Source: Pedosphaera sp. (lineage in GTDB: Bacteria; Verrucomicrobiota; Verrucomicrobiia; Limisphaerales; F1-12-MAGs170). From it: a DNA stretch of 53,669 bases. This document shows, in pieces, positions 43,232 to 51,311 of the stretch (positions within the stretch are counted from its first letter, which is position 1; the number at the start of each line of letters is the position of its first letter). The position numbers and the translations under genes are program-made. The DNA is taken from assembly GCA_009695275.1 (NCBI GenBank), contig SIBF01000003.1, positions 1 to 53,669 of the forward strand, in the 5' to 3' direction. A model generated the notes under the pieces. The model saw only the letters and a program-made list of their open reading frames with translations. It searched no databases and had not been told where the DNA came from.

Positions 43232-44595
43232 GGTTTCGCAGCCGGCATGTTGCCCATGAGTTCAAGCACCGCCGCAGTCATGGAGGTGATGCACGCTTTG
43301 AGCGTGGGCTCGGGGACGGGGGCAAAGGTCGCGGAATGGTTCGAAGGCACGGGAACGCCGGTGCGCTCGCTCTCGGCGATCTTTTCTGGAGCGGTGCCGC
43401 CGACCGACCAAATACAAATCGGTACCCGGTGAGATGCGCGACCGAACTCGGAAAAATCTTCACCTCCCGTGGTCGGCTCCCGCGACTGCACCCGGTCGGT
43501 TCCGAACCACGCGGTAAAAGCGCGGCTCAAGCGACGAGTCAGGGCGGAATCGTTGTCCGTCACGTGAACCGACTCAGGTGTGAGTGTGATAATGGGCATT
43601 CGGTCCTCGGGCACGCCAGCAGCCTGGGCGAGACCCGCGCAGATGCGTCGAATGGAGGCGAGCAACTGGACCATCACCTTCTCGTCAAAGGCGCGGAGCG
43701 TGAGTTCCAACTTCACATCGTCCGAGATGATGTTGCGTTTCAGCCCACCGTGAATGGTGCCGACCGTGACAACAGCGGGAGTGCCAGGCTTGAGTTCGCG
43801 GCTCACAATGGTTTGAAGCGCGAGGACTATTTGCGAAGCGAGCACGATGGGATCCTTGGTCGTATTCGGGCGGGAGCCGTGACCGCCGACGCCGCGCACC
43901 AGAATATCAACCGAATTGACGCTGGCATAGAACGCGCCTTCGCCGTAGCCGATGGAACCGGCCGGAATCCCGGAAAAGGTATGCAACGCCACGGCAAAGT
44001 CCGGCTTGGGAAATCGCTTGTAAAGACCGTCTGCCAGCATGGAACGGGCGCCAGCGACAATTTCCTCGGCGGGTTGCGCCACGAGCACAAGCGTGCCAGC
44101 CCATTTGTCTTTAAACGCTACGAGGAGGCGCGCGGTGCCGATGAGGCCGGTGACATGCGTGTCATGCGCGCAACCATGCATGGCGGGCTGATCTTTGCCG
44201 GAAAGATCCTTCACGATGTCGGTGCTTGCGTAGGGCACGCCCGAACTTTCCTTGATCGGCAACCCGTCCATGTCCGCACGGACGAGCACGGTGGGCCCGG
44301 GGCCATTGGTGAGCACGCCGACCACGCCGGTGTTGCCGACCTTCTCCGTTACTGTGAAACCAAGCCTGCGCAATTCGCCGGCCACGAGCGCAGCAGTCTT
44401 CACCTCCATGAACGAAAGTTCGGGATGCGCGTGCAGGTTGGTGTAGATGCTGTAGAGCGAAGGATACTCGGCCTCGATGCGGTTCGTCACAATGCCGCGC
44501 AGTTGTTCAGGCGAGGCGGCTTCACCCTGGACGAGTTGGATCGCACAGCCAAGGAGGACAACTACCAATGGAGTCGAGGTGATGATGGATTTCAT
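43228..44595 (-). CDS. Secreted M20 amidohydrolase (IAA-amino acid hydrolase type)
   Basis: 455 residues from ATG 44595; a TTG 42 bases upstream is the only longer start. A signal peptide ends near VQGEAA. The dinuclear metal site of this M20D subfamily is visible: MHGCAHDTHVTGLIGTA (Cys and His), EEIVAGARSML (catalytic Glu region), and a late THxFSGIPAGS / GEDFSEFG segment. The lid domain is ASVNSVDILVRGVGGHGSRP. Such enzymes cleave N-acyl or N-aminoacyl amides (hippurate, indole-acetyl-amino acids, N-acetyl amino acids). It is the first gene of a two-gene unit with the DUF1624 protein; a link to amide or acetyl-sugar breakdown is inference. Confidence 0.9.
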   Translation of the reverse strand: MKSIITSTPLVVVLLGCAIQLVQGEAASPEQLRGIVTNRIEAEYPSLYSIYTNLHAHPELSFMEVKTAALVAGELRRLGFTVTEKVGNTGVVGVLTNGPGPTVLVRADMDGLPIKESSGVPYASTDIVKDLSGKDQPAMHGCAHDTHVTGLIGTARLLVAFKDKWAGTLVLVAQPAEEIVAGARSMLADGLYKRFPKPDFAVALHTFSGIPAGSIGYGEGAFYASVNSVDILVRGVGGHGSRPNTTKDPIVLASQIVLALQTIVSRELKPGTPAVVTVGTIHGGLKRNIISDDVKLELTLRAFDEKVMVQLLASIRRICAGLAQAAGVPEDRMPIITLTPESVHVTDNDSALTRRLSRAFTAWFGTDRVQSREPTTGGEDFSEFGRASHRVPICIWSVGGTAPEKIAESERTGVPVPSNHSATFAPVPEPTLKACITSMTAAVLELMGNMPAAKP

Positions 44596-44931
44596 GTTCT
44601 GGAGGCGGACTATCAAGCACTCGTTCGGAATAATCAACTGTCGCAGCGGTTGATCATTCGTGGAAAAAAGGCGCTGGAACGGATATCTATGTTTGAGTTT
44701 TTTCGACTCGTAGTTTCAAAACCTCAAACTGCCGCACTCGATCAAACTTCAAGATTTTCAAGAAATCACTGACTTTCCGGAAGCATGACGGCGGCGGGCC
44801 TGATGTGTTCTGTTGAACGCTTCCGGGAAACGACCGTTGATCGCCAGGTTCCGATGGGAAGATGCACTTTGGCCAGATTGGCGCATGAAAAACCTTGTCG
44901 CGACGGATTAGAGGAGGATGCTCGGACCGAA
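44596..44931. other. Divergent intergenic region M20 / GH39
   Basis: 336 bases with no reliable gene; the frame before ATG 44932 lacks protein character. GAGGAGG at 44911-44917 could serve as ribosome site for the GH39 gene although its distance to the ATG is long (about 14 bases). No operator is obvious. Confidence 0.4.
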
Positions 44932-46626
44932 ATGCACATGACGCACCTACCCCGGCTCACCTTCATCCTCGCCGCGACACTACTGATCGCGCCGCCTTTG
45001 CGCGCAGCGGAGGAAGGTCCGTCCTTCCCCGTGTTCATCCGCGTCGATGCGGCGAAGCCAAAGGGCGAATTGAAACCGGTCTGGCGTTTCTTCGGCGCGG
45101 ACGAGCCGAACTACGCCTACATGAAGGACGGCAAAAAGCTGCTGACCGAATTGGGCCAGCTTGGCTCGCACACCGCCTATTTCCGCGCGCACAGTTTGCT
45201 GGTCTCCGGAGATGGCACCCCAGCGTTGAAGTGGGGTTCCACAGGCGCGTATGGCGAGGACGCAGAGGGCAATCCAATCTACAACTGGACGATTGTGGAT
45301 CGCATCTTCGACACCTACCTCGAGCGCGGCTTGAAGCCCTACGCGCAAATCGGGTTCATGCCCCGGGAACTTTCCGTGAAGCCGGAACCGTATCAGCATC
45401 ACTGGACGCCCAAGGCCAAGTACGATGAGATCTATACCGGCTGGGCCTATCCGCCGAAGGATTACGCGAAATGGGGCGAGCTTGTCTTCCAATGGGCAAA
45501 ACATTGCGTCGAAAGATACGGACGAGCCGAAGTTGAGAAATGGTATTGGGAAGTCTGGAACGAACCGAACATCGGCTACTGGCGGGGGACTCAGGAGGAA
45601 TTCTTCAAACTTCACGATTACGCCATTGATGCCGTGCGACGAGCGCTGCCGACCGCGAAAGTCGGCGGGCCAGACGTGGCCGGCGGTCCCGGCGGCAAGT
45701 TCCTGCCCAACTTTCTTGAGCATTGCCTTCGCGGCACCAACTACGCGACCGGCAAGATCGGGACACCGGTTGACTTCGTTTCATTCCACGCCAAGGGCAG
45801 CCCGAAGTTTGTCGATGGCCACGTCGAGATGGGCATCGCCAATCAATTGCGGAACATCAGCGACGGCTTCGCGGTCGTTGCGAGCTTCCCCGAACTGAAG
45901 CGCACGCCGATCGTCATCGGCGAGTCTGATCCCGACGGATGCGCCGCGTGCCAGGGGCCACAGCTCGGCTATCGTAACGGCACGATGTATTCCAGCTACA
46001 CTGCGGCCAGCTTCGCACGCAAACACGAACTGGCCGCGCAACACGGCGTGAACCTCGAAGGCGCATTGACTTGGGCCTTCGAGTTTGAGGACCAGCCGTT
46101 CTTCGCGGGCTTCCGCGTGCTCGCAAGCAATGGCCTGGATCTGCCGGTGCTCAATGTCTTTCGCATGTTCGGCAAGATGAGCGGTCAGCAGCTTGCAGTG
46201 GAAAGCTCTGGAGGCACAACACTCGACGCGATGATGAAAAGCGGCGTGCGCGCCCAGCCGGACGTCTCGGCTCTTGCGTCACTCGACCAAAACAAACTTT
46301 GCGTCCTTGTGTGGCATTATCACGACGATGATGTTCCCGGCCCTGCCGCGGCTGTGGAGCTGTCGCTCGCCGGACTAGCGCAGCGCGACGGCACGGCCAA
46401 GTTGCGCCACTACCGCATCGACGCCGACCACAGCAACTCGTTCGAGGCATGGAAACGAATCGGTGCGCCAGCGCAGCCGACGCCGGAGCAATACTTGGAA
46501 CTGGAGAAAGCCGGCCAACTCGCCACGCTCAGCGGGCCGGAGTCCGTGTCCATGAAGGACGGTGGAGCCACCCTGCGCATGGTTTTGCCGCGCCAGGGCG
46601 TCTCCCTGCTCGTGCTGGAGTGGTAG
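44932..46626 (+). CDS. Secreted glycoside hydrolase, family 39-like (beta-xylosidase type)
   Basis: 564 residues from ATG 44932 (a second ATG follows at 44938). Signal peptide ends near LRAAEE. It is a GH39-type TIM barrel: KPVWRFFGADEPNY at the start, the acid/base in WYWEVWNEPN (E211), and a probable nucleophile in IVIGESDPDG (E331). A strand-rich C-terminal domain with VLVWHYHDDDVPGPAAAVEL fits the usual GH39 tail. It would release xylose or related sugars from plant polysaccharides outside the cytoplasm. The frame upstream to 44785 is not protein-like. It is followed on the opposite strand by vapC after 36 bases. Confidence 0.88.
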   Translation: MHMTHLPRLTFILAATLLIAPPLRAAEEGPSFPVFIRVDAAKPKGELKPVWRFFGADEPNYAYMKDGKKLLTELGQLGSHTAYFRAHSLLVSGDGTPALKWGSTGAYGEDAEGNPIYNWTIVDRIFDTYLERGLKPYAQIGFMPRELSVKPEPYQHHWTPKAKYDEIYTGWAYPPKDYAKWGELVFQWAKHCVERYGRAEVEKWYWEVWNEPNIGYWRGTQEEFFKLHDYAIDAVRRALPTAKVGGPDVAGGPGGKFLPNFLEHCLRGTNYATGKIGTPVDFVSFHAKGSPKFVDGHVEMGIANQLRNISDGFAVVASFPELKRTPIVIGESDPDGCAACQGPQLGYRNGTMYSSYTAASFARKHELAAQHGVNLEGALTWAFEFEDQPFFAGFRVLASNGLDLPVLNVFRMFGKMSGQQLAVESSGGTTLDAMMKSGVRAQPDVSALASLDQNKLCVLVWHYHDDDVPGPAAAVELSLAGLAQRDGTAKLRHYRIDADHSNSFEAWKRIGAPAQPTPEQYLELEKAGQLATLSGPESVSMKDGGATLRMVLPRQGVSLLVLEW

Positions 46627-46662
46627 TGGAATCCAGGAAGACGGTGGTTGAATGCAAATCAA

Positions 46663-47100
46663 TCATTTTTTCACCAAAGGATTGCGTACTTTGAGTTGTG
46701 GAAAGCCGGAGAAATCACGGTCCGCCGACCATAGTTCCTTCACCCCGTGATGCAGGCAGATTGCGGCAATGCGTGCGTCATGGATGCGCGGGCCTTTCAG
46801 TCGCGCCGCCGTGGCCAGGTCGCGCAGCTTCTCAAAGTAGCCGGGGCTTTCCGCGAGCAGATGCAATTGCTCTGACGAGATCAACGCGTCGAGGAAGCCC
46901 AAGGCTTCGGCCAATGTGGATGCCGGCTTGTAGATGCGCGGATGCGTCGTCATGGCGATGAATTCATGCAGGCAAGGCCAAGGAATCGCCCATGGGGCGG
47001 TTTGATGGCGCAGCGCTTCGATCGCCTTGCTGGCTTCGGCGTGGAATGGACTGTCTTCGCGATGCGAATAGATGAGCAGGTTGGAATCAACCGCGATCAC
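46663..47100 (-). CDS. vapC: VapC-type PIN-domain toxin
   Basis: 145 residues. The acidic PIN residues are present: D5 in MIAVDSNLLIY, the Glu of CLHEFIAM, and the Asp pair of HDARIAA and LWSADRDF. PIN toxins are Mg2+-dependent endoribonucleases acting on tRNA or rRNA. It overlaps the upstream antitoxin gene by 4 bases, so it is translated after it. No transposon marks are seen around the pair. Confidence 0.92.
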   Translation of the reverse strand: MIAVDSNLLIYSHREDSPFHAEASKAIEALRHQTAPWAIPWPCLHEFIAMTTHPRIYKPASTLAEALGFLDALISSEQLHLLAESPGYFEKLRDLATAARLKGPRIHDARIAAICLHHGVKELWSADRDFSGFPQLKVRNPLVKK

Positions 47101-47342
47101 GAGCCATGTCCCCGGTAAATTTCATCACGGATTTTGTCCCATGAGGCGTTCTTGAACTCATCGGTCAATCCTTTGCCGCGCACCGTGACCAGCTTTGGGA
47201 GTTTCCTGAGTTTCGCCTGCCTTCCCTGCAACACCAGCCGCAGACCCTGTTCGGTCAAGGAACGAAAAGTCGTCTTCTCCCTTCGGGCAACACGTTGGGC
47301 ACGCTCAAAGAGGTCGTCGGCGATTTCAATGGTCGTTTTCAT
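47097..47342 (-). CDS. vapB: VapB-type antitoxin
   Basis: 81 residues from ATG 47342; the open frame extends upstream but that part is unlike the family. The start MKTTIEIADDLFERAQRVARREKTT is a ribbon-helix-helix or DUF2191-like DNA-binding motif (strand, helix, helix). The C-terminal half is charged and would wrap the VapC toxin. The pair should repress its own promoter. Its stop overlaps the vapC start. Confidence 0.88.
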   Translation of the reverse strand: MKTTIEIADDLFERAQRVARREKTTFRSLTEQGLRLVLQGRQAKLRKLPKLVTVRGKGLTDEFKNASWDKIRDEIYRGHGS

Positions 47343-47382
47343 GATATGGCAACCCATATTCAAACACATTCCCACCCATATC
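47343..47382 (-). promoter_or_regulatory. Candidate vapBC operator
   Basis: A perfect inverted repeat ATATGG-caac-CCATAT (47344-47359) touches the vapB start codon. A third half-site CCCATATC follows at 47375-47382. Ribbon-helix-helix antitoxins bind such paired short half-sites, so this is probably where VapBC represses itself. Confidence 0.6.
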
Positions 47383-47560
47383 AAGAGGCGATTTCGAGAC
47401 AAATGGAGGCCAGTCCTAAAGGGATTCCCGGACTGCACGGGAGCGTGGCCTCGGAAAAGGACTTGGGTGTTTCACACGCTCGCCGCGCATTGAAATGATG
47501 ACGAGGGCACGAAGTCCTTCATGCAACGCAGCGACGGATGCGAATTGACGGAGCTTCAGT

Positions 47561-49429
47561 TCAATCCTTCACCGATCCATGGCAGATCGCGCACGCCTGA
47601 ATCAGTGCGTGTCGATCGAGTTGATCGGCGGTAAGCGCCAGTGGCGACGACTCAAAATGGCATCGGGCGCAATCGAAGTTTCGTTCCAGCACGACGGCGT
47701 GTGCCTTCTCGAAATGCAGATAGCCGGGACGTGGTTCCGCCACCAGTTGCCGCAGCACCTCGCGCCAGGCGCGGAGCGACTCGGGAGCCCTGACGATCGT
47801 GGCGGGAGGTTTCTCGGGTGGGGCCGGCGGGACGCCAGCGCTCCTGGTGACACTTGCGGACTGGGACGTGAACAAACGGCCGCCCAGCTTCTGTTGCGTG
47901 ACAACCTCACGCGCGGCGATGCGGCCCATCAAGAGGCCCGGGCCCAGCATCGTGCCTTCCAGCGCGGCCCTGCCGTTGATGCCGCCGACGCCGGCCAGTT
48001 CGCCCACGGCGTAAAGATTGGGAATGGGTTGACCACGCCGATCGAGGACGCGGCACGAAAGATCCACCGCCACGCCGCCCATGCTCTTTCGGGAGAGCGG
48101 AAAATACTGCACGGCGTAGAACGGCGGAGTGGTGATGGCTTTAGGCCGGTTCGTGGCATTTCGATCAAATCGTTTCCACTCGATGTCCTCGCCCGCGTCG
48201 ATCATTTCATTCCAACGATCAACGGACTTCACCAGAGCATCCGAGGGCAGGCCAGCGGCACGAGCGAGATCAGCGATGTTGTCGGTTCGCTTGACCCACG
48301 CGTTCATTCGCAGGTTGGCAAAGATTTCGCGCTGGACGTTGTTGGTGTCGTCCCAGCCGGAACCGGAGACAAAGAAGTTGGTGCGACCCCGGGCATCGAA
48401 GATGGACCAATACGTCGCATGGGGCTGCCGCAGAACCGCCGGGACCGAGCCGCCGAAATCCGGGACGCCTCCGGCAATCTCCCGCACGAACCGGCGGCCT
48501 TGTTGATTCACCCAGATGGACTCGGCATTGAAGCTGTTGAGGCCGCGTTTACCGGAAAGATCGCGCGGGTCCACCAAGCCGGTGGAATAGAAAAGTTGGT
48601 GGTCAAGGTTGGTCAACGCCGCGCCGCCGGTCGTAGCGACTTCGAAACCGCTGCCCTGTGAGTTGATCCCGGAACCCAGCAGCACTTTCGCCCCGCCCTC
48701 GAGACCAGGCAGGACCGTCGGCCAATGCTGACGCACCATTTCCAGATTGCTCTCGAATCCGCCGGTGGCGAGGACGACTGCGGTCGCGCGGAACTCATTC
48801 GACGTCCCGGAGCGGAGGCTCACGCCGCGCACGCCCCGGACCTGGCCGCCTTCGATGAGCAGCGACGTGACCTTGGTGTTCCAGACGAAGTGAATGTTCG
48901 TCCAACGCAGGCATTCCTGGTAAATGGGACTGACCAGCCCGACTCCACGCGCCTTTGCCACGTGTTGACGCTGGACACTGTTACCTGGCATGAGCGGGAA
49001 AAGCCCGGACCAGCCAACGCCCAGCGCGTCGAGCCAGTCAAAGACCTCGCGCTTGGAATCCCGCGCATAGAGATGAACCCAGTCCGGGTTGGCGTCCTGG
49101 CCATGAGTGATAAAATCGCGAACGGCCAGCTCCGGGGAGTCGGCGATGTGGCTCGCGCGTTGCACCGGCGTGTCCACCAGGCAGACCAATCCGCTCGACA
49201 TCACGGCATGGCCCCCGAACACCGACCACATGTCGATGACCGTGACATTCGCCCCGGCGCGTCCCGCATCCAGCGCGGCCGCCAGACCAGAGATCCCGGT
49301 ACCGACGATGACGACGTCCGCCTTCGGTGGTGGCGCGATGGAAGCCGGGGCTTGCGCGCCCAGCACCCTTTGCCCCATTCCAGACAGGACAAAGCTCAAC
49401 AACAGCAAGGTCGTTCTCATGCTATTCAT
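47561..49429 (-). CDS. Secreted FAD-dependent reductase with C-terminal dihaem tail (flavocytochrome c type)
   Basis: 622 residues. Signal peptide ends near VLGAQA. The FAD site is VVIVGTGISGLAAALDAG (G43-x-G-x-x-G48), then an FRD/SDH-type fold (FGGHAVMSSG, LATGGFESNLEM, the capping domain, and the late AVGELAGVGGINGRAALEGTMLGP). Fumarate-reductase-like or urocanate-reductase-like substrates are possible. The end carries two haem-c sites, CARCH at 587-591 and CAICH at 613-617. In Shewanella-type flavocytochromes the haems are at the N-terminus, so the order is reversed here. Electrons would pass from a periplasmic donor through the haems to FAD. It lies 9 bases after the D-aminoacylase-like gene. 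Confidence 0.85.
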   Translation of the reverse strand: MNSMRTTLLLLSFVLSGMGQRVLGAQAPASIAPPPKADVVIVGTGISGLAAALDAGRAGANVTVIDMWSVFGGHAVMSSGLVCLVDTPVQRASHIADSPELAVRDFITHGQDANPDWVHLYARDSKREVFDWLDALGVGWSGLFPLMPGNSVQRQHVAKARGVGLVSPIYQECLRWTNIHFVWNTKVTSLLIEGGQVRGVRGVSLRSGTSNEFRATAVVLATGGFESNLEMVRQHWPTVLPGLEGGAKVLLGSGINSQGSGFEVATTGGAALTNLDHQLFYSTGLVDPRDLSGKRGLNSFNAESIWVNQQGRRFVREIAGGVPDFGGSVPAVLRQPHATYWSIFDARGRTNFFVSGSGWDDTNNVQREIFANLRMNAWVKRTDNIADLARAAGLPSDALVKSVDRWNEMIDAGEDIEWKRFDRNATNRPKAITTPPFYAVQYFPLSRKSMGGVAVDLSCRVLDRRGQPIPNLYAVGELAGVGGINGRAALEGTMLGPGLLMGRIAAREVVTQQKLGGRLFTSQSASVTRSAGVPPAPPEKPPATIVRAPESLRAWREVLRQLVAEPRPGYLHFEKAHAVVLERNFDCARCHFESSPLALTADQLDRHALIQACAICHGSVKD

Positions 49430-49438
49430 GAACGAACT

Positions 49439-51130
49439 TCAACGTTTTCCCTTCCACCCTGGCCCACGCACCACACGGCCCGGTTTTTCGCCGGTGTGTT
49501 CGCCGTTCTTCAATACCTGCGTGCCATTGACGAACACATGCACCATGCCGGTCGCGTATTGGTGCGGCTTGTCGAACGTCGCGTGGTCTTGAATCTTCGC
49601 CGCATCGAACACCACTACGTCGGCGTAGTGGCCGGGCTTGAGTGCGCCGCGACGGTCGAGTTTTAGATTCTCCGCGGGCAGGGTGGTCAGGCGGCGCACC
49701 GCCTCCTCAAGCGGGATGATTTTTTCGTCACGCACGTAGCGGCCCAGCAGCCGTGCGAAGTTGCCGTAGGCGCGCGGGTGCGGATTCGATTTGAGGAATA
49801 CGCCGCGCGGCGAGTACGAGCCTTCGTCCGAACCAAAGCTGACCCACGGCAAACCAGCTTCCTTCCGCACATTGTCCTCCGACATCATGAAGTAAACCGC
49901 GCCGACGCGACTGCCGTCCTCGATCACCAGGTCCATCGCGGTTTCCTCCGGCGATGTGCCTCGCAGCTTGGCGACGTAGGCAAGCGTCTTTCCGGTGAGC
50001 GGTTTGAGCTTCGGATTCTTGAAGGCGACCAGCAGAATTTTGTCGGGTGAACCGGCCTCCAGGTAACCGTTCTCCCACTTGTCGGTCGGCGTGGCCATCT
50101 CCCGCTTCACGCGTTCTCGTATGGAAGGGTCTTTCAAACGCTTCGCCCATTCCAGGTAGCCGCCTTCCTGAACCCACGGCGGCATCGCGGCATCGAGGCC
50201 CGTCGCGCCGGCAACGTAACAGTACATATCGGCGGTGATGCGCAGTCCGCCGGCACGCGCCGCTTCGATCTTCTGAATGGCCGCGTCGAGCTTGGACCAG
50301 TTCAATTGGCCGGCGGCTTTAAGGTGATAAATCTCGGCGGGAATCTTTGCCTCTCGTGAAATGGTAAGGAGCTCATCCAGGGCCTGGAGGAACTGATTCC
50401 CCTCACTGCGTAAATGCGAGATGTAAACGCCGCCGTAAGACGACGCCTCCCGACAGAGCGCGATCAACTCGTCCGTCTTCGCGTAAAACGCCGGCGCGTA
50501 GATGAGCGACGAACCGACGCCGAGCGCGCCTTCCTCCATCGCCTGCCGGACCAGCAGTTTCATCCGTTCCAGCTCGGCGGCGGTCGGCGGACGATCCGCA
50601 TACCCGATCTCATGAACGCGCACAGTCGTCGCCCCAACGAACGATGCGACGTTTGCTGACACGCCGCGTTTCTCCAGATGCTCCAGGTATTCGCCGAGCG
50701 TGGTCCACTTGACTGGGTATTTGATGTCACCTTGCATCGCGATCATTTCCTTCTTCATCTTCGCGTTGAGCGGCCCCATCGATTGGCCTTCCCCCATCAC
50801 TTCGAGGGTCACGCCCTGTCGGATGTCGCCCTGCGACCTTCCGTCCTCGATCATCGATTCGTTCGCCCAACTGAGCATGTTGATGAACCCGGGCGCAACG
50901 GCCAGGCCACTCACGTCAATTTCGTTCCGCGCGGTCCGGCCCTTCAGATCGCCCACCGCCGCGATGGCATCTTTTTTGATGGCCACATCGCCAACCACGG
51001 GCGGGGTGCCGCTGCCGTCGTAAATCAGCCCGTGGCGAAGGATGACGTCATAGTCCGCCGCGCGGGCGGGCGTCAGTGCGAATACGGTGACGCATAAGGA
51101 AGCAAGAACGGCTCTAAATTGGTTTTTCAT
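49439..51130 (-). CDS. D-aminoacylase/N-acyl-D-amino-acid deacylase-like amidohydrolase
   Basis: 563 residues with a signal peptide ending PARAAD. It belongs to the amidohydrolase superfamily: DYDVILRHGLIYDGSGTPP and the C-terminal GALKPGHYADVVVFDAAK form the small beta-sandwich. The barrel holds EMEEGALGVGSSLIYAPAFYA, YISHLRSEGNQ (metal His), AEIYHLKAAG (metal His) and WVSFGSDEGS (Asp). The usual first motif HxH after APGFI is replaced by APGFINMLSWANES, so it is the subfamily without that His pair. It may cleave N-acyl or D-amino acid amides in the periplasm. It precedes the flavoprotein gene by 9 bases. Confidence 0.85.
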   Translation of the reverse strand: MKNQFRAVLASLCVTVFALTPARAADYDVILRHGLIYDGSGTPPVVGDVAIKKDAIAAVGDLKGRTARNEIDVSGLAVAPGFINMLSWANESMIEDGRSQGDIRQGVTLEVMGEGQSMGPLNAKMKKEMIAMQGDIKYPVKWTTLGEYLEHLEKRGVSANVASFVGATTVRVHEIGYADRPPTAAELERMKLLVRQAMEEGALGVGSSLIYAPAFYAKTDELIALCREASSYGGVYISHLRSEGNQFLQALDELLTISREAKIPAEIYHLKAAGQLNWSKLDAAIQKIEAARAGGLRITADMYCYVAGATGLDAAMPPWVQEGGYLEWAKRLKDPSIRERVKREMATPTDKWENGYLEAGSPDKILLVAFKNPKLKPLTGKTLAYVAKLRGTSPEETAMDLVIEDGSRVGAVYFMMSEDNVRKEAGLPWVSFGSDEGSYSPRGVFLKSNPHPRAYGNFARLLGRYVRDEKIIPLEEAVRRLTTLPAENLKLDRRGALKPGHYADVVVFDAAKIQDHATFDKPHQYATGMVHVFVNGTQVLKNGEHTGEKPGRVVRGPGWKGKR

Positions 51131-51311
51131 ACGGTTTTATGGAGCATCATTGAAAACCAGAGATTGCTTCGCACCAAGGAGATTTGCGAGAGCACCGAAG
51201 AGATGATTATGAGTTCGATCCGGCGGAACGGCGGTGTTTGTAGGACACGGAGTGAAAGCGACCGATGATCAAGTGTAGGACGCTCATCACCTTGCATCTG
51301 AAACAGGAGAA

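Noticed and set aside
42137..43432. Plus-strand frames over the DUF1624 and M20 genes
   Set aside because: They are the complement of clear membrane-protein and peptidase genes.
51127..51311. C-terminal extension of the amine oxidase overlapping the next gene (ATGA coupling)
   Set aside because: The tail has no family likeness, and removing one base gives the normal ending; the 4-base overlap is likely chance.
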